Source: an uncultured Porphyromonadaceae bacterium
Lineage (GTDB): Bacteria; Bacteroidota; Bacteroidia; Bacteroidales; Muribaculaceae
Assembly (NCBI GenBank): GCA_947175425.1
Contig: CAMWMR010000002.1
Location: 56,575-120,574, forward strand
Length of the DNA stretch: 64,000 bases
Direction: 5' to 3'
Shown here: positions 43,833-53,553 of the stretch, in pieces
Position numbering within the stretch: position 1 is the first letter of the stretch
Layout: each line of letters begins with the position of its first letter
Notes under the pieces: model-generated
The model's database searches: none
What the model was told of the DNA's origin: nothing
The model's input: the letters and a program-made list of their open reading frames with translations, nothing else
Translations under genes and position numbers: made by a program

Positions 43833-45201
43833 CGGAAAGCTTACAATAAGGAAATATGCCGCAGTCATCGCCATACTCATAGTACTGGTGATGACTGTGC
43901 TTGATGTAACGCTTGTGAATGTGGCGTTGCCGGTAATGGCCGAAAAGTTCGGCGTATCGGATTCGTATACCGTGTGGATTGTAACGGTGTATCAGCTTGC
44001 CATAACCATGCTGTTGCTTCCGCTTTCGTCGGTGGGTGATTTGTTCAGCTACCGGCGCAATTTCCTTACGGGTGTTATAGTGTTTACGGCGGCCTCGGCA
44101 TTGTGTGCGACTTCGTGGAATTTTTCGATGATACTTGCTGCTCGTGCGTTGCAGGGCATTGGAGCTGCTTGTGTTATGAGCGTGAACATAGCGCTGACAC
44201 GTCTTATATATCCACGCGAAATACTTGGGCGCGGCTTGGCGCTTAATGCCATGGTTATTGCCATAGCTACGGCGGCGGGACCTACTATTGCAGGCTGTAT
44301 ACTGTCGGTAGCCTCGTGGCACTGGCTGTTCCTTATAAATGTTCCGTTCGGTATAGCGGCATTTTTCATTGGGCGCCGTCTGTTGCCGCACAATCCTCCC
44401 AAAGAGAATAAACCGAAATTCGATTGGGTGAGCGGTATTGAGAATACCATTGTTTTCGGACTTATTTTTTACTCATTGGGCAGTTTTGCCCGCAAAGGCG
44501 ATATAACGGTTAATCTGTGCCTTCTGGCGGCCGGTGTTGTTCTCGGGGTCTTCTATGTCCGCAGGCAGCTCGGCAAGGAATCGCCCATGCTTCCGGTCGA
44601 TTTGTTCGGGATAAAGCTTTATTCGCAGAGTATAGCAACCTCGGTATGCTCGTTCATTGCGCAGAATCTGGCCATGATTTCGTTGCCGTTTCTGTTTTTC
44701 AATAATTTGGGTTTCAACGAAATTCGTACGGGCTTGCTCATGACTCCGTGGCCTCTTGCCACGATGATAGTATCGCCGCTTGCCGCCAGGTTTGTGGAAA
44801 AGCACAATCCGGGAGCTACGGCCGCTTTCGGTATGGGCGTATATGCCGTTGGCATAATGCTTATTCAGTTGCTGCCCGGTTCGGGAGTTTCCGAGTTCGA
44901 TATAGCGTGGCGCATGGCATTGTGCGGTGTGGGCTTCGGATTGTTTCAGACGCCCAATAATATAGTTATGGTTATAGCTACGCCTGTGCGCCGTACAGGT
45001 GGTGCGGGTGGCATGCAAAGTACCGCACGCCTTGTAGGGCAGACGTTGGGGGCAACTGTTGTTACCTTGATATTTGCCATATCGCTTCCGGCATATTCGG
45101 TAAAGATATGCCTTTATGCGGCTTTGGGCATGGCCTTGTGCGCCGGCTTGCTCAGCCTGTCGCGAGCGGGCGGTATAAAGGCCGATGAGTATCGTAAATA
45201 A
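43825..45201 (+). CDS. MFS transporter, DHA2-like
   Basis: 458-residue inner-membrane transporter. Family marks include VLDVTLVNVALPVMAEKFGVS (motif D1-like), LPLSSVGDLFSYRRNFLTG (motif A region between helices 2 and 3), LAARALQGIGAACVMSVNIAL (motif B) and ATAAGPTIAGCIL (motif C of antiporters). It fits a drug/proton antiporter of the EmrB/QacA group, although it is shorter than 14-helix members. The start codon overlaps the tannase stop by 8 bp, so it is translationally coupled and may export the aromatic products (for example gallate) or import the ester; this is inference from context. A bidirectional terminator follows. Confidence 0.85.
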   Translation: MNSGKLTIRKYAAVIAILIVLVMTVLDVTLVNVALPVMAEKFGVSDSYTVWIVTVYQLAITMLLLPLSSVGDLFSYRRNFLTGVIVFTAASALCATSWNFSMILAARALQGIGAACVMSVNIALTRLIYPREILGRGLALNAMVIAIATAAGPTIAGCILSVASWHWLFLINVPFGIAAFFIGRRLLPHNPPKENKPKFDWVSGIENTIVFGLIFYSLGSFARKGDITVNLCLLAAGVVLGVFYVRRQLGKESPMLPVDLFGIKLYSQSIATSVCSFIAQNLAMISLPFLFFNNLGFNEIRTGLLMTPWPLATMIVSPLAARFVEKHNPGATAAFGMGVYAVGIMLIQLLPGSGVSEFDIAWRMALCGVGFGLFQTPNNIVMVIATPVRRTGGAGGMQSTARLVGQTLGATVVTLIFAISLPAYSVKICLYAALGMALCAGLLSLSRAGGIKADEYRK

Positions 45202-45227
45202 AAAAAGCACCGCGGGTGCTTTTTTTG
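45200..45227. terminator. Bidirectional terminator between two MFS genes
   Basis: AAAAAAAGCACC and GGTGCTTTTTTT form a stem around GCG (45200-45227). It serves the plus-strand DHA2-like gene and, read the other way, the convergent Bcr/CflA-like gene. Confidence 0.9.
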
Positions 45228-45255
45228 TTTACAGTAGATATGTATGTTGTCGGAG

Positions 45256-46440
45256 TTATACCGCGGCTACGGTTATTTTGCCGGCTTTGAACGAAAGCGA
45301 CAGGGCTATCAGCGAGCACAATCCCATGACGCAGTAGGTTGAAAGCTGGATAGTGCCCAGGCCTACAAGCGGTGTGACTATTCCGCCGAAGAGGAAGCCC
45401 GTAGCTCCCACAACTGCCGAGGCCCAGCCTATCATGGCTTTTCCCTCGGTCATTGCAAGAGTTGTAGCCGATGTGAAAACCATGCCAACGGAAAAGAGCA
45501 TTACGAATACAAGTATTTCGTAGCCGAGTATGCCTGTGCCCAGCGAGTAGTTGCAGAACTGCAGCAGCGAGCAGAGCAGCATTCCGGCGCATCCCAGCCG
45601 CGAGGCATTGGATATTTGGCGCAGTTTAAGCGAAAGCATTGAGCCGAAGCCTATTGCCAGCGAGTTTATGCCGAAAAGCACACCGAACATAAGTTCCGAC
45701 ATTCTGAAATCGTTCTGAAGAATGAATGAGGCCGAGGATATATATCCGAACAGAACGGCGTTGGACATGCCGAACACGAGTACGTGGCGCAGGTAAGCAG
45801 TGTTTTTGAGAAGTTCCGTTACCTGTGAAAACAAGCTTGTGAGCGAGCCTTTGTATCTTTTTTCGGGAGAATGCGATTCGCGGAACGGAATGGAAACGAG
45901 ATAGAGGATCACTCCAATGCCAAGCAGTATGCAGAAAATGCCTTTCCAGCCAATGGCCTCGGAAAACAGTCCTCCGATAACGGGAGCGGTTACAGGTGCT
46001 ATTCCGTTGATTGCGCCAATTATGGCGAGAGTTTTTGCCAGTTCGCGTCCGCTATAGCAGTCGGTTGCAACCGAACGCGAGAGCACCACGCCTCCGGCAC
46101 CTCCCAGTCCCTGGAAAAAGCGAAAAATATTCAGAATCTCGATAGAAGGCGAGAAAATACTTGCCACTGTTGCAATTACGAAGAGTATCAAGGCGCTTTT
46201 GAGCAATGGCTTTCGGCCCCACTTGTCGCTGAGAGGGCCGAAAATAAGCTGGCCGGCAGCAAGTCCCAAAATACATGCTGCCAAACTCATTTGAACCGCC
46301 GACGGTGTTGTGTGGAATTCGGCTGTCATCACCGGCAGAGCGGGCAGGTACATATCGGTCACAAGCGGGGGAAAGGCTGCCAGTGCGCCGAGAAGAAGAT
46401 AGAGATAGACAAGATACTTTTTACCAAGTTTTTGTTCCAT
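45256..46440 (-). CDS. Bcr/CflA-family multidrug efflux MFS transporter
   Basis: 394-residue 12-helix drug/proton antiporter. The opening YLLLGALAAFPPLVTDMYLPALPVMTAEFHTTPSAVQMSLAACILGLAAGQLIFGPLSDKWGRKPLL carries both the YLPALP and GPLSDKWGRKP (motif A) signatures of the Bcr/CflA branch. AGGVVLSRSVATD and APVTAPVIGG (motif C) are also present. It is not overlapped by neighbours. A minus-strand TAACTTTG lies at 46536-46543, about 95 bp before the start, inside the 3' end of the next gene's spacer, and is the best promoter candidate. The substrate is unknown; relatives export bicyclomycin, chloramphenicol or sulphonamides. Confidence 0.92.
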   Translation of the reverse strand: MEQKLGKKYLVYLYLLLGALAAFPPLVTDMYLPALPVMTAEFHTTPSAVQMSLAACILGLAAGQLIFGPLSDKWGRKPLLKSALILFVIATVASIFSPSIEILNIFRFFQGLGGAGGVVLSRSVATDCYSGRELAKTLAIIGAINGIAPVTAPVIGGLFSEAIGWKGIFCILLGIGVILYLVSIPFRESHSPEKRYKGSLTSLFSQVTELLKNTAYLRHVLVFGMSNAVLFGYISSASFILQNDFRMSELMFGVLFGINSLAIGFGSMLSLKLRQISNASRLGCAGMLLCSLLQFCNYSLGTGILGYEILVFVMLFSVGMVFTSATTLAMTEGKAMIGWASAVVGATGFLFGGIVTPLVGLGTIQLSTYCVMGLCSLIALSLSFKAGKITVAAV

Positions 46441-46548
46441 TATTAGAATCCTTTATTACAAAATAAAAGCCTGTTGAAGGGTATCAACAAGCTCTTGTAT
46501 ACTCGATTATTAAAAATCCGGTGGCTTTCGGGGCGCAAAGTTACGCAA

Positions 46549-49500
46549 TTATTTCGAATTAGTTTTGCGTTTGGGTGTAATCTTTTCGTGCATATATTGG
46601 AAAATAACGAAAAGCACCGGCACAATGAACAGCAGTGCGAGAGTGCCGAAAAGAAGTCCGCCGACAGTTCCCACACCTACGGATATGTTGCCGTTGGCGC
46701 CAACACCCGATGCGAACATGAGAGGGAGCATGCCGAATACCATTGTTGCCGATGTCATTATAATTGGACGGAAGCGGGCTTTTGCAGCCGATATGGCAGC
46801 GGCGATAAGGCTCATGCCTTCTTTTCGCCGTGCAGTTGCATATTCGGTGAGCAGAATAGCCGTTTTTGCCAAAAGACCTATGAGCATGATTAAACCGATT
46901 TGCATGTAGATGTTGTTTTCCAGTCCCCACCAGCGGGCAAAGAGGAAGCATCCGGCGAGGCCGAAGGGCACGGCGGCAATAACGGCAAAGGGTATTGTGA
47001 GGCTTTCGTATAGGGCACACAAAATAAGGTATATAAATGCGAGGCAAATGCAGAACACGAGTACCGTGGTGTTGCCCGACGACGATTCCTCGCGCGACAT
47101 GCCTCCGAATTCGTAGCCGAATCCGGCAGGAAGATATTCGGCGGCCACTTCCTTGATTGCGGCGATAGCTTCGCCCGAACTGTAGCCGTCGCCCTGTTCG
47201 CCGTATACCGATATTGCGGGAAACAGGTTGAAGCGGGAAAGGCTTTCCGAGCCGTATACTTTTGTGAGGGTAATGAAATTGTCGATGGGCGACATATTGC
47301 CGTCGGACGAACGTACATAAATGTGTTTGAGGGCTTCGGTATCGAGTCGTGCGTCGGGCGATGCCTGTACCATTACACGGTAGAGTTTTGTGAAGCGGTT
47401 AAGGTTCGACGAGTAGCTTCCTCCCACATATCCGGCAAGAGTGGAAAGTACATCGGCCGGCAAAACGTTCATCTGAAGGCATTTCACGGCGTCCACCTCC
47501 ACAAGATACTGCGGATACTTGGTATCGAAAGTTGTGTAGGCGCGGGATATTTCAGGGCGTGCGTTAAGCGAGTCGATGAAGTTTCGGGTAACTTCAAGCA
47601 ATTCCTCGGTGCTTGCGCCTTTGCGATCCTGCACATACAGCTCGAAACCGCTACCGGTTCCGTAGCCCGAAATCATGGGCGACTGCGAGGCTCGTACCTG
47701 TGCGGATGTAATGGAGGAAGTACGTTTGTAAATTTCCCGTATCACTGAGTTTATGTCCTGTCCGTCGTCTTTTCGGAGGCTCCAGTCTTTGAGGCGGATA
47801 TTGAACGAGCCTGCCGAGGAGGACTGGTCGTGACGTGCATTCTTTCCCGATACTTTGGAGTAAATGTTTATTTCGGGAATTGTTTTTATGGAATCCTCAA
47901 TCTGCGACATTATAGCATCGGTTTCGGCGAGGCTTGAGCCGGGAGCAACCTGTACGTTAAGGCTTATGGTTCCCATATCCTCCTGAGGCACAAGTCCGGT
48001 TTTGGTTGTCGACATGAGCCACCACAATCCGCCGGCCGAAAGCAGGAAAAGCACGAGAACAATCCAACGGTTGCGCATGAGGAACATAACTCCCGAACGG
48101 TACTGTCCCACAACGGTTTCAAGCGATTTGTCGAACGCGTAATGGAAACGTTTGACAAAGGAAGTTCCGGTACCTGTGGCGGGTCGCATAATCAATGCAC
48201 TCAGGGCAGGGCACAGAGTCATTGCATTTATAAGCGATATGCCCACGGCAACCGCCATTGTGAGACCGAACTGTTTGTAGAAAGTTCCCGATGTTCCTCC
48301 GATAAAACATACCGGGATGAATACAGCCATAAAAACGACAGTAGTGGTGATGAGCGCTGCCGAGAGTCCGCCCATGGCCGAAATTGTGGCGCGGTAGGGA
48401 TCGTCGGCTCCTTCGTCGAATTTCGCCTGTACGGCTTCCACAACCACCACCGAGTCATCTACCACAGTACCTATGACAAGTACAATTGCAAACAGGGTGA
48501 GCATGTTGAGCGTGAAGCCCATGGCATAGATGAAAGCGAAAGTTCCGGTGAGCGACACAATTATGGACAATGCCGGAATCAATGTTGTGCGTAAATCGTG
48601 CAGGAACAGATAAACAACCAGCACGACAAGAATAAGTGCGATGACAAGGGTTTCGATAACCTTATTTATAGAGGCGTCCAGAAAGTCCTTTGTGCTTGAA
48701 ATATCGGTAAGAATCATTCCTTCGGGGAGTCCGGCGCGTATTTCGTCGAGGGTGCGGTCAATTTCCATAATGACTTCGTTGGCGTTTGAGCCGGCAGTCT
48801 GGGCAATCATTGCGTTTGCTCCGGGATGTCCGCTTGTCTGGCTCAGCATTGCATAGTTTACCGCGCCGAGTTCCACAGTGGCTATGTCCTTAAGCCGGAG
48901 CACACTTCCGTCGGGGAGTGCCCTCACAACAAGGTTCTCGTAATCCTCGGCATTCTCGTATCGTCCGCGATATTTGAGGACGTATTGGAATGTATTGAGC
49001 GATTCGGCGCCAAGCGTGCCCGTGGGCGATTCTATGTTTTGGTTTGCAAGAACTTTGTCGATGTCGGCGGGAACGAGACCGTACTGCGACATTTTAGCCG
49101 GATCGAGCCATATTCTCATTGCATATTCGGCGCTGAATATGTTCACTTCGCCAACGCCGGGGATTCGTGAAATTTGCGGCTCGATATTTATTTTCATATA
49201 GTTGGTGAGGAAATTCGAGCTGTAGGAATCGTCGGGGCTGTAGAGTGTTATGGATTTTAGCGTGCTGTTCTGTCGTTTTCGCACCGTAACACCGCTTTTG
49301 GTTACTTCGGCGGGAAGTTGTCCCTGGGCTGTAGCCACGCGGTTCTGCACGTTTACCACGGCCATGTCGGCATCGGTACCCTGTGCAAAGTATATTGTTA
49401 TTGTGGCCGTGCCGGTGTTTGTGGCTGTTGAAGTCATGTACATCATGTCCTCAACGCCATTGAGCGATTCCTCCAGCGGAACAATAACACTTTTCTGAAC

Positions 49501-49671
49501 GGTTTCGGCGTTTGCTCCGGTATATGTGGCTGATACGCGCACGGTAGGCGGCGCTATGTTCGGGAACTGTTCGATAGGCAGACGGAGTAAACCGAGTATG
49601 CCGAGGATTACAATCAATACCGAAATTACGCCGGCCAGAATGGGGCGGTCTATAAATGTTTTTACAGTCAT
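46549..49671 (-). CDS. RND efflux pump, HAE1 family, without adjacent adaptor
   Basis: 1040-residue RND transporter starting MTVKTFIDRPILAGVISVLIVILGILGL, the classical HAE1 opening. The proton-relay aspartates lie in GTVVDDSVVVVEAVQ. Periplasmic-domain marks include PLEESLNGVEDMMYMTS and VPQEDMGTISLNVQVAPG; the second bundle has IGLLAKTAILLTEYA. Unlike the operon at 21363-27042, no adaptor or outer-membrane factor gene adjoins it: upstream (49877) is a surface LRR protein and downstream a Bcr-type transporter. It may share parts with another system or have an unlinked adaptor. A TAATTTTG -7 box sits on the minus strand at 49692-49699, with no good -33 element. Confidence 0.94.
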   Translation of the reverse strand: MTVKTFIDRPILAGVISVLIVILGILGLLRLPIEQFPNIAPPTVRVSATYTGANAETVQKSVIVPLEESLNGVEDMMYMTSTATNTGTATITIYFAQGTDADMAVVNVQNRVATAQGQLPAEVTKSGVTVRKRQNSTLKSITLYSPDDSYSSNFLTNYMKINIEPQISRIPGVGEVNIFSAEYAMRIWLDPAKMSQYGLVPADIDKVLANQNIESPTGTLGAESLNTFQYVLKYRGRYENAEDYENLVVRALPDGSVLRLKDIATVELGAVNYAMLSQTSGHPGANAMIAQTAGSNANEVIMEIDRTLDEIRAGLPEGMILTDISSTKDFLDASINKVIETLVIALILVVLVVYLFLHDLRTTLIPALSIIVSLTGTFAFIYAMGFTLNMLTLFAIVLVIGTVVDDSVVVVEAVQAKFDEGADDPYRATISAMGGLSAALITTTVVFMAVFIPVCFIGGTSGTFYKQFGLTMAVAVGISLINAMTLCPALSALIMRPATGTGTSFVKRFHYAFDKSLETVVGQYRSGVMFLMRNRWIVLVLFLLSAGGLWWLMSTTKTGLVPQEDMGTISLNVQVAPGSSLAETDAIMSQIEDSIKTIPEINIYSKVSGKNARHDQSSSAGSFNIRLKDWSLRKDDGQDINSVIREIYKRTSSITSAQVRASQSPMISGYGTGSGFELYVQDRKGASTEELLEVTRNFIDSLNARPEISRAYTTFDTKYPQYLVEVDAVKCLQMNVLPADVLSTLAGYVGGSYSSNLNRFTKLYRVMVQASPDARLDTEALKHIYVRSSDGNMSPIDNFITLTKVYGSESLSRFNLFPAISVYGEQGDGYSSGEAIAAIKEVAAEYLPAGFGYEFGGMSREESSSGNTTVLVFCICLAFIYLILCALYESLTIPFAVIAAVPFGLAGCFLFARWWGLENNIYMQIGLIMLIGLLAKTAILLTEYATARRKEGMSLIAAAISAAKARFRPIIMTSATMVFGMLPLMFASGVGANGNISVGVGTVGGLLFGTLALLFIVPVLFVIFQYMHEKITPKRKTNSK

Positions 49672-49821
49672 TTTTCTATCCTATTTTAGGACAAAATTAG
49701 TGCATATAAGCTTGCATTTCATCTTGAGAAGGCTTAATTATTGACGAACTGCGCGATAGTAGTGACTAATGTTTTAATGTAATTAGAGAGATAGGTATAA
49801 GTGTTTAATAGTTAGGTAAAT

Positions 49822-49853
49822 AAAAAAAAGAGGCTGTAAATGCCTCTTTTTTT
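49822..49853 (-). terminator. Terminator after the LRR surface protein gene
   Basis: GAGGC (49830-49834) and GCCTC (49842-49846) with A8 and T7 flanks extend the stem across 49822-49853 around TGTAAAT. It lies directly 3' of the LRR gene stop at 49877. Confidence 0.85.
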
Positions 49854-49876
49854 ATTTGCAATGGATATTTGAAATC

Positions 49877-52800
49877 CTATCGGAGAGCTACTTTTGCTGT
49901 TTTGGCTCCGGCGGTGACAATGTACATTCCGGGGGCGAGGGTGAAGGAGCATGTTCCCTGATTCCTTCGCAGGCATACTCCTGCAGTATTAAACACATTT
50001 ACGGGAGTGCCCTCTGGAGCGTTGACGGAAACAGTTCCGTTTGCTGCGGTTATGACGATGTCGCTGTCGGCTTTAACATTTTCCACTCCGTTTACGCGGA
50101 CATCGATGAATGTGGAAAGCTGGTAAAGGTTGGGGAACAGGCTGTTCGTCATGAGGCATATAACGTTATTGAAGTTATTGAGGAATGTTGTAACGCCGTT
50201 TTCGAGAGTGTATTCCTGATCGATGTACAGCTCTTCGCCGACAATGTTTCCTTCTTCGTCGAGGTAAGGCGAGTCGATGAACCATTTGTATTCGGTTTCA
50301 ACACCGTTGATGTTAGCCTGAGATGACAGGTCGACTTTGCCGTCTACAAGTTCAATTTCAATCTGAGCCTGATTGGAGTAGTTGTAAATATAGTAGCTGC
50401 TCTTTACTTCGGGAAGTGTGGCGAAAGTGAATTTGTTTCCGTCGAGATAGAGAGCACGAAGAGCCGGGAGATTGTCGACATTGATTTCGGACAAACTGTT
50501 TCCGGAGAGGATTAGCTGAGCCAGCGCGGGAACTTTTGTAAGGTCTATTTTCTCGATGTTGTTTGCTGTGAAGTCGGCAGAGTAAAGAGCAGGATTATCA
50601 AGAACAACAGAAGACACTGCACCGTTGCCGGCCGAGAGGAATTCGAGAGCCGGGAGCATTGAAACGTCGAGATGTTCGATGTTGTTGCCGATGAGGTTGA
50701 GAGATGTGATTGCGGGATAATCCTTGAGGAAGTCGGCGGATGTAAGAGCGGTTGAAACAAGCGAGAGTTCTGTCATTGCCGGGCTTTGGGGCATAACAAG
50801 ATTTTCGTTACCTATTTCAGCTCCGTAAAGAGCGAACATCTTGAGATTTTTCATGGGAGAAGCGTCTACCGCCGAAAGTGCTCCGGAGCTAACCGAGAAT
50901 ACGCGCATGCCTTCATCTTCGTCGTAGGAATAAAATTTGGCCTGCATGTCTTTTGAGAGGTTTCCGCTGAAAAGCTGATATGTTTCTTTGAGAACGAGCT
51001 GTTCAAAGTCGCCCTCGCCGGTCCAATCCACATATACAGTAGTGCCGTTGTTTGCTCCGGCAAACGAGAGAGAGCATTCGCTGTCTTCGGCGGCAGTCAT
51101 TGTGGCAAAAATGTGTGTAGGCATCGGAGCAGTGGTAACGTTGGTTGTGCGCATTGCATTGGCGCCTGCAAAGTCGGGGAATGCGGGGTTTGTGAGCGTA
51201 CAGTAAATTGTTCCGAGTTCGGGGTTGTCGAAGAAGAATCGTCCTTCGTTTTCGCGGATATTTCCGTCGGTAACCACTGCGTTGTTATCGGCCATGTGCC
51301 AGGTATATGCGGTGCGTGTTTTGTCGGAAGCCTCGAGGAAGGTGTAAAGACTTATTACAGGGGCTTTTTCGGGGATTGATATTTCTTTTTGGGGAGCGTA
51401 AGTGTAGGATTCTACTGTTCCGGGGAGCGGAAGCCCGGTGAATGTAAAGTTGTTGTTGCTTACGTTCAGAGATGTGAGCGGCAGATAATCGAGCAGGGTA
51501 ATCTCGGTTAGATTGTTGTTGCTGAAATCGGCAACTTGCAGAGCTTCGCAGTCGCGGAGGTCAAGAGTTTCGAGTTTGTTACCGCTGAGGTTTGCATTCA
51601 CGAGATTGCTCATTTTCAGCAGCGAGAACTCGGAGTAGTTGTTATTGGACAGGTCAAGATTTACGAATGTGCCGTTTTCAAAATCGAAAGTTTCGAGTTT
51701 GTTGTTGGCTGCAATAACTGTTGTGAGTCGGTTCTTGTACTGAGAGCCGTTTGCCCCGTTGAGAGAAAGTTCGGTTAGAGAGTTCCCTGACAAGTCGAGA
51801 TACGACAGGAGGGTGTTCCAGCTCATGTCGATTTCGGAGAGTGTACATTCTGTAAGAGAGAGGTAGGCGAGGCCGGGGGCTTGAGAAATGTCGACACTGC
51901 TCAGTCTCTGTTTGTTTGCGGAGAGAGCGGAGACATAAGTGTCGTCGTCAACATATATAGTGAGTGCTCCGCGTCGGGTTCCGGTTACGTTGACCTCGGC
52001 GGGAATATCTTCGCTTGTTGCAGTGAATGTTTGCAAGTTGCCGTCGCCGAAATCAACATAGAAGTTTACGGGATGTTCGGGAGATGCACCTGATATGCCT
52101 ACACCGATAGCCGGTTTTGTTGTAATGATTGAGGGTGTTATTACAACTGATGCGCTGGGCTTGCCTATCTGGTCGGCCTCTTTAATCATGAAACGGCTTG
52201 ACATGAAAGCGGCATCGGGCAGAGCTTCGTTGTAGAAGCTTACATAAACGCTGTCGGGGCAGGCCTGCTTAAGTTCAAGCAATCCTTTTTCGGCATCCCA
52301 AGAATAATAAGAGTCTTCGAGGAGTGTTGACACGCCGGGATTTTCGCGGTTTATGCTGTAGAGAGTGGCAATTGTAGCGCTTCCTTCGCGGAGAACCTGT
52401 TTGCTGAAGTCGATGGATGTTCCTACGGCATGAGCGCTTGCAGTCTTGTAGGGATTCTGTCGGTAGTAGTATTCATAGAACATGTCGGACGGTGCCGGAA
52501 TATCCCCCATAGGGATATTGTTGTTCATGATATCGAGGGTTACTATATTGGGATTGTTGCTTATGTCGATAGATGTAAGCTGGTTGTCTTGAACAAGAAG
52601 GCTCATGAGCATAGGCAGCATGCTAACATCAATATCGGTGAGGTCGTTGCCTTGAACGCCAAGACGGACGAGCTGCGTGTTTTTTGAAAAATCGAGATTT
52701 TTCATTTTATATTCTTCATTCACAGCACTTGTGTGTCCGCAGTAGAACTCGGAGAGTTTGGGGTTCTTGCTGAGGTCTATTTCGGTGATTTTTGTGCCGG

Positions 52801-53527
52801 CAATGTTGAGAATGACAAGCTCGGGATTGTTGGTTACATCAAGAGTCTCGACATTGCTGATGTCGATGGAGAGCTGCTTGAGAAGAGGACAGCCTGAAAC
52901 GTCGGCTTTGGTGAGCGATGGGCTGCTGAACGATACTGCCGAAATCAGTGCGGGATAGTCGCTGAAATTGAAAGAGGAATCGATATTCTCCACTACGTTC
53001 AATGACAGCAGGGACAGATACGGCTTGTTTTTACCGACAATGAGAGGTTTTTCAGAGAATGGATTGGCATCGGCATAAAGTGCCTGCAGCTGAGTTTGCG
53101 GTGTGAGGTCGAGAGCTACAATGTCGTTGTAGCTTATGTCGAGAATTGCAAGGTTTGTGAGTGCTGAAATGTCCAGACGGTCGATGTATACGCCGTTGAG
53201 GTCGAGATAATCGATTTTGGAAGCATCGCCGTATACACGAACAATGCCTTCGGCATTCACAGAGCCGGTAAAAGTAGAACCGACAATTTCACCTGTCTCA
53301 AGGTCGAAATAGGCCTTTGACACTTCGAGTTCGGTAAGTCCGTAACCGCAGTCTACATCAAGATATATGTCTTCGGTAGCTCCAATTACAAAATGGAATG
53401 CGTTTTCAACCTCGGCGTTATCATACAGCGTGGTATGAAACTCAATGATAGGTGTTTCGGCGAAAGCTGTTGCAGAAAAAGCAAGAGCTACGGCAGCCGC
53501 ACCCAATCGTTTGATTTTATTAAACAT
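49877..53527 (-). CDS. Secreted three-module leucine-rich-repeat protein with C-terminal sorting domain
   Basis: 1216-residue secreted protein. Signal peptide 1-23 (AAVALAFSATAFA). Three similar modules follow, about 24-450, 456-795 and 800-1143. Each has a beta-rich head (for example FYVDFGDGNLQTF; VYVDWTGEGDFEQLV), a run of 20-23-residue leucine-rich repeats with LxxLxLxxN spacing (LTNLAILDISYNDIVALDL; NNLTEITLLDYLPLTSLNVS; ITSLNLIGNNIEHLDVS) and a tail domain opening with a P-x-x-Y/YxY element and an Ig-like WF/WH segment. Residues 1150-1216 are a sorting-type C-terminal domain (VNAPEGTPVNVFNTAGVCL, LAPGMYIVTAGAKTAKVAL). It follows the subtilase gene by 26 bp. The binding partner is unknown. 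Confidence 0.85.
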   Translation of the reverse strand: MFNKIKRLGAAAVALAFSATAFAETPIIEFHTTLYDNAEVENAFHFVIGATEDIYLDVDCGYGLTELEVSKAYFDLETGEIVGSTFTGSVNAEGIVRVYGDASKIDYLDLNGVYIDRLDISALTNLAILDISYNDIVALDLTPQTQLQALYADANPFSEKPLIVGKNKPYLSLLSLNVVENIDSSFNFSDYPALISAVSFSSPSLTKADVSGCPLLKQLSIDISNVETLDVTNNPELVILNIAGTKITEIDLSKNPKLSEFYCGHTSAVNEEYKMKNLDFSKNTQLVRLGVQGNDLTDIDVSMLPMLMSLLVQDNQLTSIDISNNPNIVTLDIMNNNIPMGDIPAPSDMFYEYYYRQNPYKTASAHAVGTSIDFSKQVLREGSATIATLYSINRENPGVSTLLEDSYYSWDAEKGLLELKQACPDSVYVSFYNEALPDAAFMSSRFMIKEADQIGKPSASVVITPSIITTKPAIGVGISGASPEHPVNFYVDFGDGNLQTFTATSEDIPAEVNVTGTRRGALTIYVDDDTYVSALSANKQRLSSVDISQAPGLAYLSLTECTLSEIDMSWNTLLSYLDLSGNSLTELSLNGANGSQYKNRLTTVIAANNKLETFDFENGTFVNLDLSNNNYSEFSLLKMSNLVNANLSGNKLETLDLRDCEALQVADFSNNNLTEITLLDYLPLTSLNVSNNNFTFTGLPLPGTVESYTYAPQKEISIPEKAPVISLYTFLEASDKTRTAYTWHMADNNAVVTDGNIRENEGRFFFDNPELGTIYCTLTNPAFPDFAGANAMRTTNVTTAPMPTHIFATMTAAEDSECSLSFAGANNGTTVYVDWTGEGDFEQLVLKETYQLFSGNLSKDMQAKFYSYDEDEGMRVFSVSSGALSAVDASPMKNLKMFALYGAEIGNENLVMPQSPAMTELSLVSTALTSADFLKDYPAITSLNLIGNNIEHLDVSMLPALEFLSAGNGAVSSVVLDNPALYSADFTANNIEKIDLTKVPALAQLILSGNSLSEINVDNLPALRALYLDGNKFTFATLPEVKSSYYIYNYSNQAQIEIELVDGKVDLSSQANINGVETEYKWFIDSPYLDEEGNIVGEELYIDQEYTLENGVTTFLNNFNNVICLMTNSLFPNLYQLSTFIDVRVNGVENVKADSDIVITAANGTVSVNAPEGTPVNVFNTAGVCLRRNQGTCSFTLAPGMYIVTAGAKTAKVALR

Positions 53528-53553
53528 AGATATTTATGTGTTAGATATGAAAT

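Noticed and set aside
46472..46489. TGTTGA/TCAACA inverted repeat before the Bcr/CflA gene
   Set aside because: Only 6 bp with no U-tract; too weak to call as a terminator.
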